From NCBI GenBank assembly GCA_937990185.1, contig CALKBI010000051.1, positions 1 to 45,124 of the forward strand: a stretch of 45,124 nt of DNA, in the 5' to 3' direction. This DNA is from an uncultured Neomegalonema sp. Its GTDB lineage: Bacteria > Pseudomonadota > Alphaproteobacteria > Rhodobacterales > Rhodobacteraceae. Each line of letters opens with the position of its first letter. Position 1 is the first letter of the stretch. The notes beneath the pieces are model-generated. The model was not told the DNA's origin. It made no database searches and worked only from the letters and a program-made list of their open reading frames with translations. Position numbers and translations under genes: made by a program. Of the stretch, positions 18,465-27,308 are shown one piece after another.

Positions 18465-19072
18465 AGAGAGATGCATGGTATGCAGCCATTGCGGCAACAG
18501 GGCTTTTAAGCATTGCGGCTTTATATGCGCTCTGGGCCGCCCCTCAACTTGCTGATCCGTCAGTCCGTGTTGATAAGGCGAAATTGACCGCCTCACTGCC
18601 CTCGCCGCCTAAATTTACTGTGGATCAAGATGTTATTGCAAAGGCTCAAACGATCCTTCGGGAACGCGACCCATTTGTTGCGCGCAGCAACGATGACGAT
18701 ACCGTTGCCAGAGGTTTGGAACTGCCAAAACTTGCGCCGCCCGTAAGGTTCTCTGATCCCGGAGAGCGCGCGACAGTCGTCGCAGCACCGGAAGCAACAA
18801 TCCCGCTATCAACAAAGCTCATACCGCAATCCGAAAGTCCTCCTGCGCCTTTACCGCCCTCGGCAACACAACAAACGCAAGGAAGCCTCACATTGAGAGG
18901 AGTGTTCCCATCACCGAATGGAGGCAGGGCGCTCGTGGCTTTGCCCGGCGGCAGTGTGGTAAGTGTCACCGTTGGCGGCGTAGTTGGCGGTTGGCGGGTT
19001 CTCGATATCCGGCAAGGAGCCATTCGCCTCGGGCGCGGACAACGCGCTATATTGCTCGCTATGCCGCGCTGA
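18461..19072 (+). CDS. GspC/GspN/PilP-like type II secretion protein
   Basis: The 203-residue protein has an N-terminal membrane helix (about residues 7-26), a Pro/Ala-rich linker and a C-terminal beta domain (about 143-203). That domain reads TLRGVFPSPNGGRALVALPG, VGGVVGGWRVLDI and IRLGRGQRAIL, which matches the homology region of GspC and the PilP fold; in type II secretion this region contacts the secretin GspD. There is no PDZ domain. It is the last of the three-gene set and its stop lies three bases from the convergent mgtE stop. No secretin, ATPase or pseudopilin gene is in the window. Confidence 0.7.
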   Translation: MKRDAWYAAIAATGLLSIAALYALWAAPQLADPSVRVDKAKLTASLPSPPKFTVDQDVIAKAQTILRERDPFVARSNDDDTVARGLELPKLAPPVRFSDPGERATVVAAPEATIPLSTKLIPQSESPPAPLPPSATQQTQGSLTLRGVFPSPNGGRALVALPGGSVVSVTVGGVVGGWRVLDIRQGAIRLGRGQRAILLAMPR

Positions 19073-19075
19073 TCA

Positions 19076-20458
19076 TTACAGTAAAATTACCGCCGCAAGT
19101 CCTAAAAATGCAAAAAATCCAACCACATCCGTAACAGTCGTAACAAACACTGCGGATGCAAGAGCAGGGTCAGCGCCGATCTTATCCAAGCTTATCGGGA
19201 CAAGAATACCCGCGAGTGCGGCAACGATCATATTAACGATCATGGCAAGCCCCAAAACGACACCGAGACTCCCATCCCCATACCACCACCACGTCGCCGC
19301 CCCCATGACAACGGCGAAAATCAGTCCATTAATAAAACCAACCATTCCTTCACGATAAATAATGCGCCATGCGTTTGTCGGCGTTAAATCTTTCGTCGCC
19401 AATGCCCGCACAGCAACGGTAAGCGTTTGCGTTCCCGCATTCCCGCCCATCGACGCAACAATGGTCATCAAGACAGCCAAAGCGACGATCTGCTCAATAA
19501 CCACATCAAACTGAGCGATAATAAGCGACGCCAGTATTGCGGTAATCAGATTAACGGCAAGCCAAGGCAACCTCTGCTTCGCAATTTCCATAACGGTATC
19601 GGACAAATCCTCATCACCAACCCCGCCGAGGCGCATCAAATCTTCTTCGGTTTCTTCATCAAGCGCCTGCATTGCGTCATCGATTGTTATAACGCCTGCC
19701 AACCTGCCACTCTCGTCAACAACTGGTGCAGAAACGAGGTGGTATTGGTTAAAGCCATAGGCAACCTCTTCCTGAGGCTGAACCGCATCGAAACTGCGAA
19801 AATCCCGGTTCATCAGTCCATCCAGAGTCGCGGGCCTCTTTGCGCCCATAATTCTGGCAAGGCCAATGGTCCCAATGGGACGGTGGTTTGGATCAACGAC
19901 AATAATCTCGTAAAAATCTTCCGGTAAATCGTCACGGGCACGCATCATGTCGATTGTCTCGCCGACCGTCCAAAATGCTGGAGCCGCGACCAGCTCGCGT
20001 TGCATCATTCGACCAGCAGAATACTCGGGGTAATCGAGCGAGCGCTGAATAGCGATGCGATCCACTATCGGGATTGCGTCGAGAACCTCTTGCTTGCGCG
20101 CGTCGTCCAAATCTTCGAGCAGATACACCGCGTCATCAGAGTCGAGATCACAGACAACCTCAGCCAAAAAGCTATCGTCGAGAGCCGCGATGACGTCATC
20201 ACGAACACCCTCTTCCAGCTCGGCCAGAACGTCTGTTGGTAAGTCTTCGCCAGCTAGTTCAACAAACTGCTTTCGCTCTTCCGCTGACAGTTGTTCCAGA
20301 ATATCCGCAATATCAGCCGGATGCACTTCATCGATTGCGGTGAGCAAGTCGCCACGTTCTTCGCATTCCAAGGCAGCACAAACATCCCGCGTCGTCTCGC
20401 GCGCGGCGATTGAGTTTATATCGTCAATTGGATCAGATTTGATATCTGTGTTCGCCAT
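19076..20458 (-). CDS. mgtE: Magnesium transporter MgtE
   Basis: The 460-residue protein has the MgtE layout. An acidic N-terminal superhelical domain (about residues 30-140, with LLTAIDEVHPADIADILEQL) is followed by two CBS domains (about 140-265, including MMQRELVAAPAFWTVGETID) and a connecting helix. A five-helix membrane domain then begins at RLPWLAVNLITAILASLIIA and contains MGGNAGTQTLTVAVRALA. It is a Mg2+ channel whose CBS/N domains close the pore when cellular Mg2+ is high. Length is normal. It is convergent with the GspC-like gene with only three bases between stop codons. Confidence 0.95.
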   Translation of the reverse strand: MANTDIKSDPIDDINSIAARETTRDVCAALECEERGDLLTAIDEVHPADIADILEQLSAEERKQFVELAGEDLPTDVLAELEEGVRDDVIAALDDSFLAEVVCDLDSDDAVYLLEDLDDARKQEVLDAIPIVDRIAIQRSLDYPEYSAGRMMQRELVAAPAFWTVGETIDMMRARDDLPEDFYEIIVVDPNHRPIGTIGLARIMGAKRPATLDGLMNRDFRSFDAVQPQEEVAYGFNQYHLVSAPVVDESGRLAGVITIDDAMQALDEETEEDLMRLGGVGDEDLSDTVMEIAKQRLPWLAVNLITAILASLIIAQFDVVIEQIVALAVLMTIVASMGGNAGTQTLTVAVRALATKDLTPTNAWRIIYREGMVGFINGLIFAVVMGAATWWWYGDGSLGVVLGLAMIVNMIVAALAGILVPISLDKIGADPALASAVFVTTVTDVVGFFAFLGLAAVILL

Positions 20459-20585
20459 GGCGAAGCAGTATCGTGCAGTTTAATGCACGGCAACTGTCGC
20501 TTGAGGTAATCTGCGATAATCGTGCTTACAAATAAATTGTTGGGCACGCACGTTGGTCCAGCGCAATTCCGCCGCGCTTAGCGTC

Positions 20586-21104
20586 TTAAGCTTGCGCCCC
20601 GTTAAATTGGCGCAGCGCTGCTCGTATCTCTTCGGCAAGATCAGCGCGCTCTTCTGACGTCAAGAACCCGCCGATAGCCACGGCTCTGTCACGTTGGCGA
20701 AGGATAAGCTGGTTTTCGATCTCACGGGTATTTTGAGTAAGAACGCGGGTCCAATAGGGTTGAAATTCCCAACGACGTGCAGGTCGAGAGGGGTGCTTGG
20801 CCTCAACAATCAAATGATCACCGTCGAAATGAAGCCGCTCAACATAGCGGCCATCTCTGTTGTTCACGGCAAAAGCCCAAACAACAAAACCAAAGACCAG
20901 AATAATGAAAGGGATAATCATCATCAAAACGGTGGCAAGTCCCGTTCTGGAAGTGCTGGAGCCGGGCGCTGTAGCGGTCATCAAAAAGAAAACGCTAAAG
21001 CATCCGGCCAGGATCAATAGGAAAGCGCGCAACCCCTTTTTAGAAAGAGACCGGTTGGGCCAAAGCTCAACCTGCCACTTTAAAGGTGCTGCGCGGCTGT
21101 CCAT
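20586..21104 (-). CDS. DUF2244 membrane protein
   Basis: The 172-residue protein has two membrane helices (about residues 26-44 and 57-80) and a soluble C-terminal domain with the DUF2244 pattern LWPNRSLSKKGLRAFL, HLIVEAKHPSRPARRWEFQP and AIGGFLTSEERADLAEEIRA. Proteins of this family are common next to cytochrome oxidase genes in alphaproteobacteria, and here the gene follows ctaD with no spacer: its ATG is adjacent to the ctaD stop. A role in oxidase assembly or membrane biogenesis is often guessed but not established. Confidence 0.85.
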   Translation of the reverse strand: MDSRAAPLKWQVELWPNRSLSKKGLRAFLLILAGCFSVFFLMTATAPGSSTSRTGLATVLMMIIPFIILVFGFVVWAFAVNNRDGRYVERLHFDGDHLIVEAKHPSRPARRWEFQPYWTRVLTQNTREIENQLILRQRDRAVAIGGFLTSEERADLAEEIRAALRQFNGAQA

Positions 21105-22778
21105 TTAATCGTCGCTAGGGTTCAGATCAACACCTTCACCACCAAGCGTATAGTCGTGATACTTGATCACATCATCCGAAATGACCGGAAGTGTTTCAAA
21201 AGTATGCGCTGGCGGAGGCGATGGCAGCGTCCATTCGAGCGTATCAGCACCGTGGCCCCAGTAATTCGCCTCAAGACGCCTGCCAGCGATAATTGTGTAA
21301 AACACAATACCGATGAACAGCAGGAACGAAGCGCCGGAAATAAACGCACCAATGGACGAGATGAAGTTCCAGCCTGCAAAAGCTTCGGAATAATCCATGT
21401 AGCGACGGGGCATTCCTTGGAAACCGAGGAAGTGCTGCGGGAAGAATGTAATGTTGACACCAATGAACATCGACCAGAAGTGAACTTTACCCCAGAATTC
21501 AGGATATTGGCGGCCAGACATCTTGCCGATCCAGTAATACATGCCTGCAAACAGACCCATCGCCGCGCCAATCGACATCACGTAATGGAAGTGCGCCACA
21601 ACATAGTACGTATCGTGCAAAGCGCGGTCGACGCCTGCTTGAGACAGAACGATGCCGGTCACACCACCAAGCGTGAATAGGAAGATAAATCCAATCGCGA
21701 AGAGCATCGGCGTGTCGAAGCGAAGTGAACCGCCCCACATTGTTGCAATCCACGAGAAGATCTTAATCCCCGTCGGAACCGCGATCACCATCGTTGCGAG
21801 CATAAAGTATGCCTGCGTATCGACCTTGATACCAGATGTGTACATGTGGTGCGCCCACACGACGAAACCGAGAAGGCCAATACCGATCATCGCCCAAACC
21901 ATTCCCAGATAACCAAACACTGGCTTGTTCGAGAAAGTTGAGATGACATGGCTCACGATGCCGAAAGCTGGAACGATAATGATGTAAACTTCAGGGTGAC
22001 CAAAGAACCAAAGAAGGTGTTGGTAGAGGATCGGGTCACCGCCACCTGCCGGATCAAAGAACGCGGTCGAGAAGTTACGATCCATGAGGAGCATGGTAAT
22101 CGCGCCAGCAAGAACCGGCAGAGCCAACAGGATCAAAAGCGCTGTGACGAAAATCGACCACGGGAACAATGGAACCTTGAACAGCGACATGCCCGGAGCG
22201 CGCATGTTCAAGAAGGTCGTAATGATATTGATCGCACCAAGGATCGAAGACGCCCCTGACAGGTGAACCGCAAAGATCGCCAAGTCAGTCGCCATTGTCG
22301 GAGAGCCGGACGTAGAGAGCGGTGCATATAGAACCCAACCAACTCCTGATCCACCATCCACAAAGGCAGAAATACAGGCCAGCGTACCACCGGCGGTGAA
22401 CAGCCAATAGCTGAGGTTATTCAGGCGCGGGAACGCCATATCCGGCGCGCCGATCATCAATGGCATGAAGTAATTGCCGAAACCGCCAAACAATCCCGGA
22501 ATCAGCACGAAGAACATCATGAGAATTCCGTGCGCCGTAATCGCGACGTTCCACTGTTGTCCATCCGGAGCGCCAGCAGCGTCCGTCATGAACTGAACGC
22601 CAGGATACATCAATTCTGCGCGCATCATCATCGAGAAAATAATGGCAACCAAACCGAAGAAACCTGCGGTCCAAAGATAAAGTATGCCGATATCTTTGTG
22701 GTTCGTCGAACAGAACCAACGGGTAAAGAATCCGGGGTCATCGTGAGCGTGGTCGTGTCCGACGCTGACTTCAGCCAT
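21105..22778 (-). CDS. ctaD: Cytochrome c oxidase subunit I (aa3 type)
   Basis: The 557-residue, 12-helix catalytic subunit reduces O2 at the haem a3-CuB site and pumps protons. Seen are the N-terminal [13 protein letters not shown], the D-channel region [39 protein letters not shown] (CuB His, cross-linked Tyr and the Glu of an A1-type pump) and [16 protein letters not shown] (haem ligands). A clear AAGGAG ribosome-binding site precedes the ATG. The usual partner coxB is not upstream: instead there is a 514-base gap with a candidate small RNA, and the assembly genes ctaB/ctaG and coxC are also absent. Only the DUF2244 gene follows. Confidence 0.97.
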   Translation of the reverse strand: MAEVSVGHDHAHDDPGFFTRWFCSTNHKDIGILYLWTAGFFGLVAIIFSMMMRAELMYPGVQFMTDAAGAPDGQQWNVAITAHGILMMFFVLIPGLFGGFGNYFMPLMIGAPDMAFPRLNNLSYWLFTAGGTLACISAFVDGGSGVGWVLYAPLSTSGSPTMATDLAIFAVHLSGASSILGAINIITTFLNMRAPGMSLFKVPLFPWSIFVTALLILLALPVLAGAITMLLMDRNFSTAFFDPAGGGDPILYQHLLWFFGHPEVYIIIVPAFGIVSHVISTFSNKPVFGYLGMVWAMIGIGLLGFVVWAHHMYTSGIKVDTQAYFMLATMVIAVPTGIKIFSWIATMWGGSLRFDTPMLFAIGFIFLFTLGGVTGIVLSQAGVDRALHDTYYVVAHFHYVMSIGAAMGLFAGMYYWIGKMSGRQYPEFWGKVHFWSMFIGVNITFFPQHFLGFQGMPRRYMDYSEAFAGWNFISSIGAFISGASFLLFIGIVFYTIIAGRRLEANYWGHGADTLEWTLPSPPPAHTFETLPVISDDVIKYHDYTLGGEGVDLNPSDD

Positions 22779-23042
22779 AAAAACAGCTCCTTAAGGTGCT
22801 TTCAGCGGGTTCTAATGCCTCGCTGAGTCGCCTGATTTGATTATTGGGTGTCGAGATAGCTCAAGGACTGCCTGTTGACAATGCGGTGATGCGCATTTGT
22901 GCAGGACGAAGCGTCGCGGCACACTTAGGATACGAACCAGAAACAGGTTTAGGATTTTCCGGCGCAGATGCCGAATGACAATCAATCTTAAAAGCCCTGC
23001 ACTTCATGTATTTTCTTCTCTACGAAAAATGCTGGCACTTAC

Positions 23043-23071
23043 TTGACATTTTTTATTGATCATTAGATAAA
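23043..23071 (+). promoter_or_regulatory. Sigma70-type promoter for the candidate small RNA
   Basis: TTGACA at 23043-23048 is a perfect -35. After exactly 17 bases GATAAA follows at 23066-23071, a fair -10, in a very AT-rich spacer. Transcription would start near 23078 on the plus strand, where no protein gene follows. Confidence 0.55.
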
Positions 23072-23077
23072 TTTTTC

Positions 23078-23234
23078 AGTCGCACCCTATTTCGGGTACG
23101 CGCTTCACTACCAGATCGCGATAGTCTTGCGTGGCAGTGATGTTGCATTGGCGGCAAATATAAAGGTGCAAAGTTTGACCCCGGGGGGGAGGCGGCTTGG
23201 CACTAGAAGCGGCCCGAGAGGGCCGCTTAATTTT
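23078..23234 (+). ncRNA. Candidate small RNA, about 150 nt
   Basis: The stretch lies between a consensus-like promoter and a strong intrinsic terminator and has no credible ORF. It contains several self-complementary pieces: CACTACCA near 23107 with TGGCAGTG near 23132, TTGCA near 23143 with TGCAA near 23167, and the terminal AAGCGGCCC hairpin. I compared it by eye with SRP RNA, tmRNA and RNase P landmarks and saw none. It is antisense to no coding gene; ctaD lies on the opposite strand about 300 bases away. Confidence 0.45.
23207..23234 (+). terminator. Rho-independent terminator without an upstream protein gene
   Basis: AAGCGGCCC at 23207-23215 pairs perfectly with GGGCCGCTT at 23220-23228 around a GAGA tetraloop, and AATTTTATT follows on the plus strand. 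The reverse direction has no T tract. The nearest plus-strand protein gene upstream ends at 19072, so it most likely ends a non-coding transcript. Confidence 0.75.
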
Positions 23235-23292
23235 ATTCCGATATCAAACCTTAGAGCCGTTTAACTAGCGACGAAGTGCGAGACGGCTATCG

Positions 23293-24468
23293 CTATCCCT
23301 TTTTAAACGGCGTGTGCTCGCCGAGGATGGCGATTTCCTCGTTGACCGCTAGGCGTTCGTGATCGAGGTAGTTGGCAATCGCTTTGCGAAAATCCGGATT
23401 AGCAATCCAATGCGCTGACCAAGTAGCGGTCGGCTCATAACCACGCGCGAGCTTATGCTCGCCCTGCGCCCCTGCTTCGACCGTTTTCATTCCATGTTCA
23501 ATAGCGTAATCAATTGCTTGGTAATAGCAGATTTCAAAATGCAGACACGGATGATCTTCGATGCACCCCCAATATCGACCATAAAGAGTGTCCCGTCCAA
23601 TCACATTCAGCGCGCCCGCGACCAACTCACCTTCACGCTTTGCGAAGACAAGAAGGATGTCCTCACGCAGCTTTTGTTGGGCAATCTCGAAAAAACTGCG
23701 CGTGAGGTAAGGGGTTCCCCATTTCCGCGCGCCGGTATCCTGATAAAAAATCCAGAATGCATCCCAATGCTCGGGTTGAATGTCATCTCCTGTAAAAGAG
23801 ACGATCTCGACATTCTCAACGGCCTTCGTACGTTCTTTTCTGATGGCTTTTCGTTTGCGCGATGCAAGATTAGCGAGAAAGGCGTCAAAATCCGGATATT
23901 CGTAATTACGCCAATGAAATTGTTGATTTTTTCGGGTTAGCAGCCCTGCTTTTTCAAGACTTTTCTGCTCTGCTTCTGTGCAAAAATTGACATGCAAAGA
24001 CGACAGGCTGTTTTCAGTCGCGATTTGTGCAGCACCCGACAACAGCGCGCTTTCCGCCAAGTCGCGATCAGCAGCGGGATGAACAAGCAAACGCCTACCC
24101 GTCACTGGGGTAAAAGGCGTCGCTGAGACAAGTTTGGGATAATATTCACCGCCCGCGCGCTCAAATGCCTGTGCCCAACCGTGATCGAAGACGTATTCGC
24201 CTTGGGAATGGCCTTTTACATAAAGCGGCATCACACCAAGGGTTTCGCCACTTTCTGTTTCCGCCAACAGGTGTTTCGGGTCCCACCCTTCGCGCCAATG
24301 AGCCGAACCGCTTTCTTCAAAAGCGTTGAGCCAACGATGCGTAATGAAAGGATTAAGCGCCCGGCCCCCGTCTTTCGCTTCCGGGGCGGCGCAAGCGTCC
24401 CACAATTCAGAATCGACAGAGTGAACGCCATCAAGCAATCGAACCGAAATTGATGTGCCGCCATCCAT
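23293..24468 (-). CDS. GNAT/FemAB-like acyltransferase (COG3146, peptidogalycan-type)
   Basis: The 391-residue protein matches the COG3146 family of double-GNAT-fold proteins. Features are ALNPFITHRWLNAFEESGSA near the N-terminus, FLANLASRKRKAIRKERTKA, QPEHWDAFWIFYQDTGARKW, and the C-terminal YGRYWGCIEDHPCLHFEICY and VEAGAQGEHKLARGYEPTAT. Members are predicted to transfer acyl or aminoacyl groups, but substrates are not known. It is a soluble protein. The GDPD gene lies upstream on the same strand, 57 bases away. The family call is solid, the function not. Confidence 0.88.
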   Translation of the reverse strand: MDGGTSISVRLLDGVHSVDSELWDACAAPEAKDGGRALNPFITHRWLNAFEESGSAHWREGWDPKHLLAETESGETLGVMPLYVKGHSQGEYVFDHGWAQAFERAGGEYYPKLVSATPFTPVTGRRLLVHPAADRDLAESALLSGAAQIATENSLSSLHVNFCTEAEQKSLEKAGLLTRKNQQFHWRNYEYPDFDAFLANLASRKRKAIRKERTKAVENVEIVSFTGDDIQPEHWDAFWIFYQDTGARKWGTPYLTRSFFEIAQQKLREDILLVFAKREGELVAGALNVIGRDTLYGRYWGCIEDHPCLHFEICYYQAIDYAIEHGMKTVEAGAQGEHKLARGYEPTATWSAHWIANPDFRKAIANYLDHERLAVNEEIAILGEHTPFKKG

Positions 24469-24525
24469 AACGCTCTCCTTGCGCTTATAGATACGATGCG
24501 CGAAGGCAGTATCAAGCGGGCAAAT

Positions 24526-25281
24526 CTAGGGCGTGTATCCCTCAAAGGTGATTTGATCGCAATGTTTCAGAGCCGCTTCAGCTTGTTTCGCCGAGCGGAT
24601 CGTCCAGCAAAAAACCGGCACACCGCGTTCGCGGAGCATCTGCGTTCTTTCCGTTGGTAGACTTAACGCACCGTATGAGACGAAATCGGCCTCTGTCTCC
24701 TCGAACCATTTTAGCTCGGCAAGGTCTTTTCGGTACGCTGGGTCAACACCCGCGTCATGTGGATGTTCGTAATCATAGGAGACAACGCCCCGCGCAATTT
24801 GCGGCAGGTGTTGCCTGACATGATCGGCGGAGAATGGATTGAAGGACATGATGGCGCAGGTTTCGATTTTGCCGGCAGCGCGCACAAGATCACAAACCCG
24901 TCGCTCTAAAGTGCCATTTGTGCGTGTAAAGGCTTCGCTTTGGTCTTTGATCTCGATCAGGATCGGTGCACGGCCCGATATGTGTTCCAACACCGCTTCA
25001 AGCGTTGGGATCATTTCATCGACATCTTTCAGTTTGATCTGCGAAAGCTCCGCAGTCGACAATGCATCTGTACGGCCCACCGCATTCGTCATACGATCCA
25101 AAGTGTAGTCATGGAAAACCATCGCTTCGCCATCAGACGAAGGCTGCACGTCCAATTCGATTGCATAGCCTTGTTCAGCAGCCGCAATGATCGCGGAAAG
25201 CGAATTTTCCGGGCGAGATGCATCGTGCAAACCGCGATGCGCGAAGGGTTTCGCCCAGAATTCTTTAGAAAGCCTACTCAT
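24526..25281 (-). CDS. Glycerophosphodiester phosphodiesterase family protein
   Basis: The 251-residue TIM-barrel enzyme cleaves glycerophosphodiesters to glycerol-3-phosphate and an alcohol. The active-site block is FAHRGLHDASRPENSLSAI with the first catalytic His, followed by AIELDVQPSSDGEAMVFHDY (metal-binding Glu/Asp and the second His). ILIEIKDQS gives the next Glu/Lys, and VFCWTIRSAKQAEAAL the C-terminal Trp motif. No signal peptide is seen, so it should be cytoplasmic. The start overlaps the RidA stop by four bases, so the two are coupled. Confidence 0.94.
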   Translation of the reverse strand: MSRLSKEFWAKPFAHRGLHDASRPENSLSAIIAAAEQGYAIELDVQPSSDGEAMVFHDYTLDRMTNAVGRTDALSTAELSQIKLKDVDEMIPTLEAVLEHISGRAPILIEIKDQSEAFTRTNGTLERRVCDLVRAAGKIETCAIMSFNPFSADHVRQHLPQIARGVVSYDYEHPHDAGVDPAYRKDLAELKWFEETEADFVSYGALSLPTERTQMLRERGVPVFCWTIRSAKQAEAALKHCDQITFEGYTP

Positions 25282-25748
25282 TCTTTAATTTCGAACATGC
25301 CTTCAACCTCGACCGATGCGCCGAAAGGAAGAGAGGCCACGCCCACCGCAGCACGCGCATGCGCGCCCGCATCGCCAAAGATTGCCGCCATCAAATCTGA
25401 AGCTCCGTTCACAACAGCAGGGTGCTTGCCGAAATCAGGTGTCGCAGCAACAAAACCGCCGAGCCGTACAACGCGCGTCACCTTTGACAAATCCCCACCG
25501 CAGGCCGTTTTCAACTGAGCCAGCAAATTGATTGCACAAAGGCGAGCGGCGGCGACACCCTCTTCCACATCAACATTATCGCCAAGCAAGCCGAGATACT
25601 TTACCGCGCCATCAGCCATCGGCAGTTGGCCGGAGATCACGACCAGATTACCCGTCTTGACGAATGGGACATAATTTGCAGCGGGAGCAGGCGCATCCGG
25701 CAGCGTGATGCCTTCTGCGCTCAGACGGTCTTCAATAGTATTCGGCAT
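25278..25748 (-). CDS. RidA/YjgF family enamine/imine deaminase-like protein
   Basis: The 156-residue protein carries the RidA fold pattern: YVPFVKTGNLVVISGQLPMA, LLAQLKTACGGDLSKVTRVV and the C-terminal RAAVGVASLPFGASVEVEGM with the conserved Arg and Glu. Classical RidA is about 128 residues; this longer form belongs to the RidA-like subgroups (often annotated YjgF/Rid), whose substrates are less certain. It would hydrolyse reactive enamines or imines made by PLP enzymes. Its stop overlaps the GDPD start (ATGA) and it lies 50 bases after cfa on the same strand. Confidence 0.92.
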   Translation of the reverse strand: MPNTIEDRLSAEGITLPDAPAPAANYVPFVKTGNLVVISGQLPMADGAVKYLGLLGDNVDVEEGVAAARLCAINLLAQLKTACGGDLSKVTRVVRLGGFVAATPDFGKHPAVVNGASDLMAAIFGDAGAHARAAVGVASLPFGASVEVEGMFEIKE

Positions 25749-25798
25749 GGATTTCCCCTTTTATACCGCGACAGCCTAAGCATGACCGCGCCCTATTC

Positions 25799-27103
25799 TC
25801 AAGATCCGTAAATATCGTGACGCGTTGCCGGAACCGCCGTAAATCCTTTTGGCGATTTGCTGGCCAGCGTTTGATATATCCGCGCCGATCCGCGCTGAAA
25901 CGCAAAAGAGCATCCTCCCAAATACGCGGCCCAAATCCGATAAGTCTCTGCCCCAACAAGTGCCTCGGCTTCTGCGCGGCGTTCATACAAGCGCTGACAC
26001 CATATGCGGGTAGTTTTCTGATAGTGCTGACGCAACGCTTCGACGTCCTGCACCTCAAAACCGGCGATCTCCATTTCCGATATCGTGTTCCCGATATCGT
26101 CCAACTCACCACCGGGAAAAATATATTTCTGCAAGGCGCGTTGCTCGGGCCTGCTTGAGAATTTCTGTTTTTGGCGCTTGGCCCCGCGTGAGATTGCGTG
26201 GTTCATAAACAACCCGCCATCATTCAATAAGCCTTTAACTGTCCGAAAATATTCAGGGATATTCGCAATTCCGATATGCTCGTACATACCCACGGAACTA
26301 ATCTTATCAAACCGATCGCTCATCTCGCGATAGTCTTTGAGGTGTAGCGTTACTTTATCAGCAATCCCAAGGCGCTCGATCTTCGCTTGAGCAAATGCCA
26401 GTTGTTCCTCTGATAGCGTAACGCCGTGTCCTATGACGCCATAGTTTTGAACGGCATGACATAGAAGTCCGCCCCATCCACACCCGATATCGAGCAATGT
26501 TTCGCCGGGTTTCAAACGCAGTTTTCGGCAAATCAGATCGAGTTTATTGACCTGCGCCTGTTCAAGTGTGGCTTCCCATTCGGGGAAATGGGCGCAGGAA
26601 TACTGCATCTCCGGATCGAGAAACAACTGATAGAAATCATTCCCGACATCGTAGTGGAATTGAATAAAGCGCTTGTTATCGCCTTCTCCACGACCTTCGC
26701 CCTCAGCATCCGTGCCAAAATCGCGGGTACTGTCAGGGTGGTCCGCTTTTACGAACAGGAAAGGCGCAAGCCCCAAAGCCAGCTTTCCTTTCCCAAGTTT
26801 TTTGAACTTGCGGCGATAGTCTTTGTCGTGGGCAATGGGTTCGGCGAGGTCGATAATTGAGCCGCCTTCTATATCAATCCGTCCCTTCGCATAATGACGG
26901 ATCAGGCGGTCTAAACTAGGCCGACGCAGCAATGACGCGATCACCCCCGGTGAACCGATTTTCAATGCAAGGCCGGGTTTTGGATTGACCCCGAGAGGCT
27001 CAAGCGAACCGTCCCATAACCGTAAGGAAAAATGGGCATCTATACGATCCCGAACATGAGCAGCCAATTTGCGCGCCGCGCGCAATCCCCGATCATCGCT
27101 CAT
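25799..27103 (-). CDS. cfa: Cyclopropane-fatty-acyl-phospholipid synthase
   Basis: The 434-residue protein transfers a methylene group from SAM to unsaturated phospholipid acyl chains at the membrane surface. The SAM-binding motif is TLLDIGCGWGGLLCHAVQNY. Upstream lies FIQFHYDVGNDFYQLFLDPE with YSCAHF, and downstream SSVGMYEHIGIANIPEYF, NHAISRGAK and the C-terminal RIWAAYLGGCSFAFQRG. All are typical of Cfa. An N-terminal domain of about 130 residues is lipid-binding. Length is somewhat above the E. coli enzyme but normal for alphaproteobacteria. It is the likely first gene of the cfa-ridA-GDPD-GNAT run on the minus strand. Confidence 0.95.
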   Translation of the reverse strand: MSDDRGLRAARKLAAHVRDRIDAHFSLRLWDGSLEPLGVNPKPGLALKIGSPGVIASLLRRPSLDRLIRHYAKGRIDIEGGSIIDLAEPIAHDKDYRRKFKKLGKGKLALGLAPFLFVKADHPDSTRDFGTDAEGEGRGEGDNKRFIQFHYDVGNDFYQLFLDPEMQYSCAHFPEWEATLEQAQVNKLDLICRKLRLKPGETLLDIGCGWGGLLCHAVQNYGVIGHGVTLSEEQLAFAQAKIERLGIADKVTLHLKDYREMSDRFDKISSVGMYEHIGIANIPEYFRTVKGLLNDGGLFMNHAISRGAKRQKQKFSSRPEQRALQKYIFPGGELDDIGNTISEMEIAGFEVQDVEALRQHYQKTTRIWCQRLYERRAEAEALVGAETYRIWAAYLGGCSFAFQRGSARIYQTLASKSPKGFTAVPATRHDIYGS

Positions 27104-27308
27104 GAAGACCGTGCCTTCAGGTATCGTAAAACCACCGCCATTTTCCCTTTTGGGCCTGATTGTATCAGGTCAACGGTGTAACGCCTCGACGATTTTGTTG
27201 CCACTAAATATCTATTGCATATGACTTTGGCGGATTCAGATTTTTCAAAATGTTAAAGCCGATGCAGGCAAGTGCCTAAAATGGCTCATGAGGTGAAATC
27301 CAAAATTA

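Larger units (their letters stand above)
22779..23292. other. 514-base region without protein genes upstream of ctaD
   Basis: No ORF here looks real. The left part (22779-23040) should hold the ctaD promoter and leader on the minus strand. The right part contains a plus-strand promoter-like sequence and a strong terminator that bracket a candidate small RNA (23078-23234). Confidence 0.6.

Noticed and set aside
21156..21680. 174-codon plus-strand frame opposite ctaD
   Set aside because: Antisense to a highly conserved oxidase subunit; no plausible start context.
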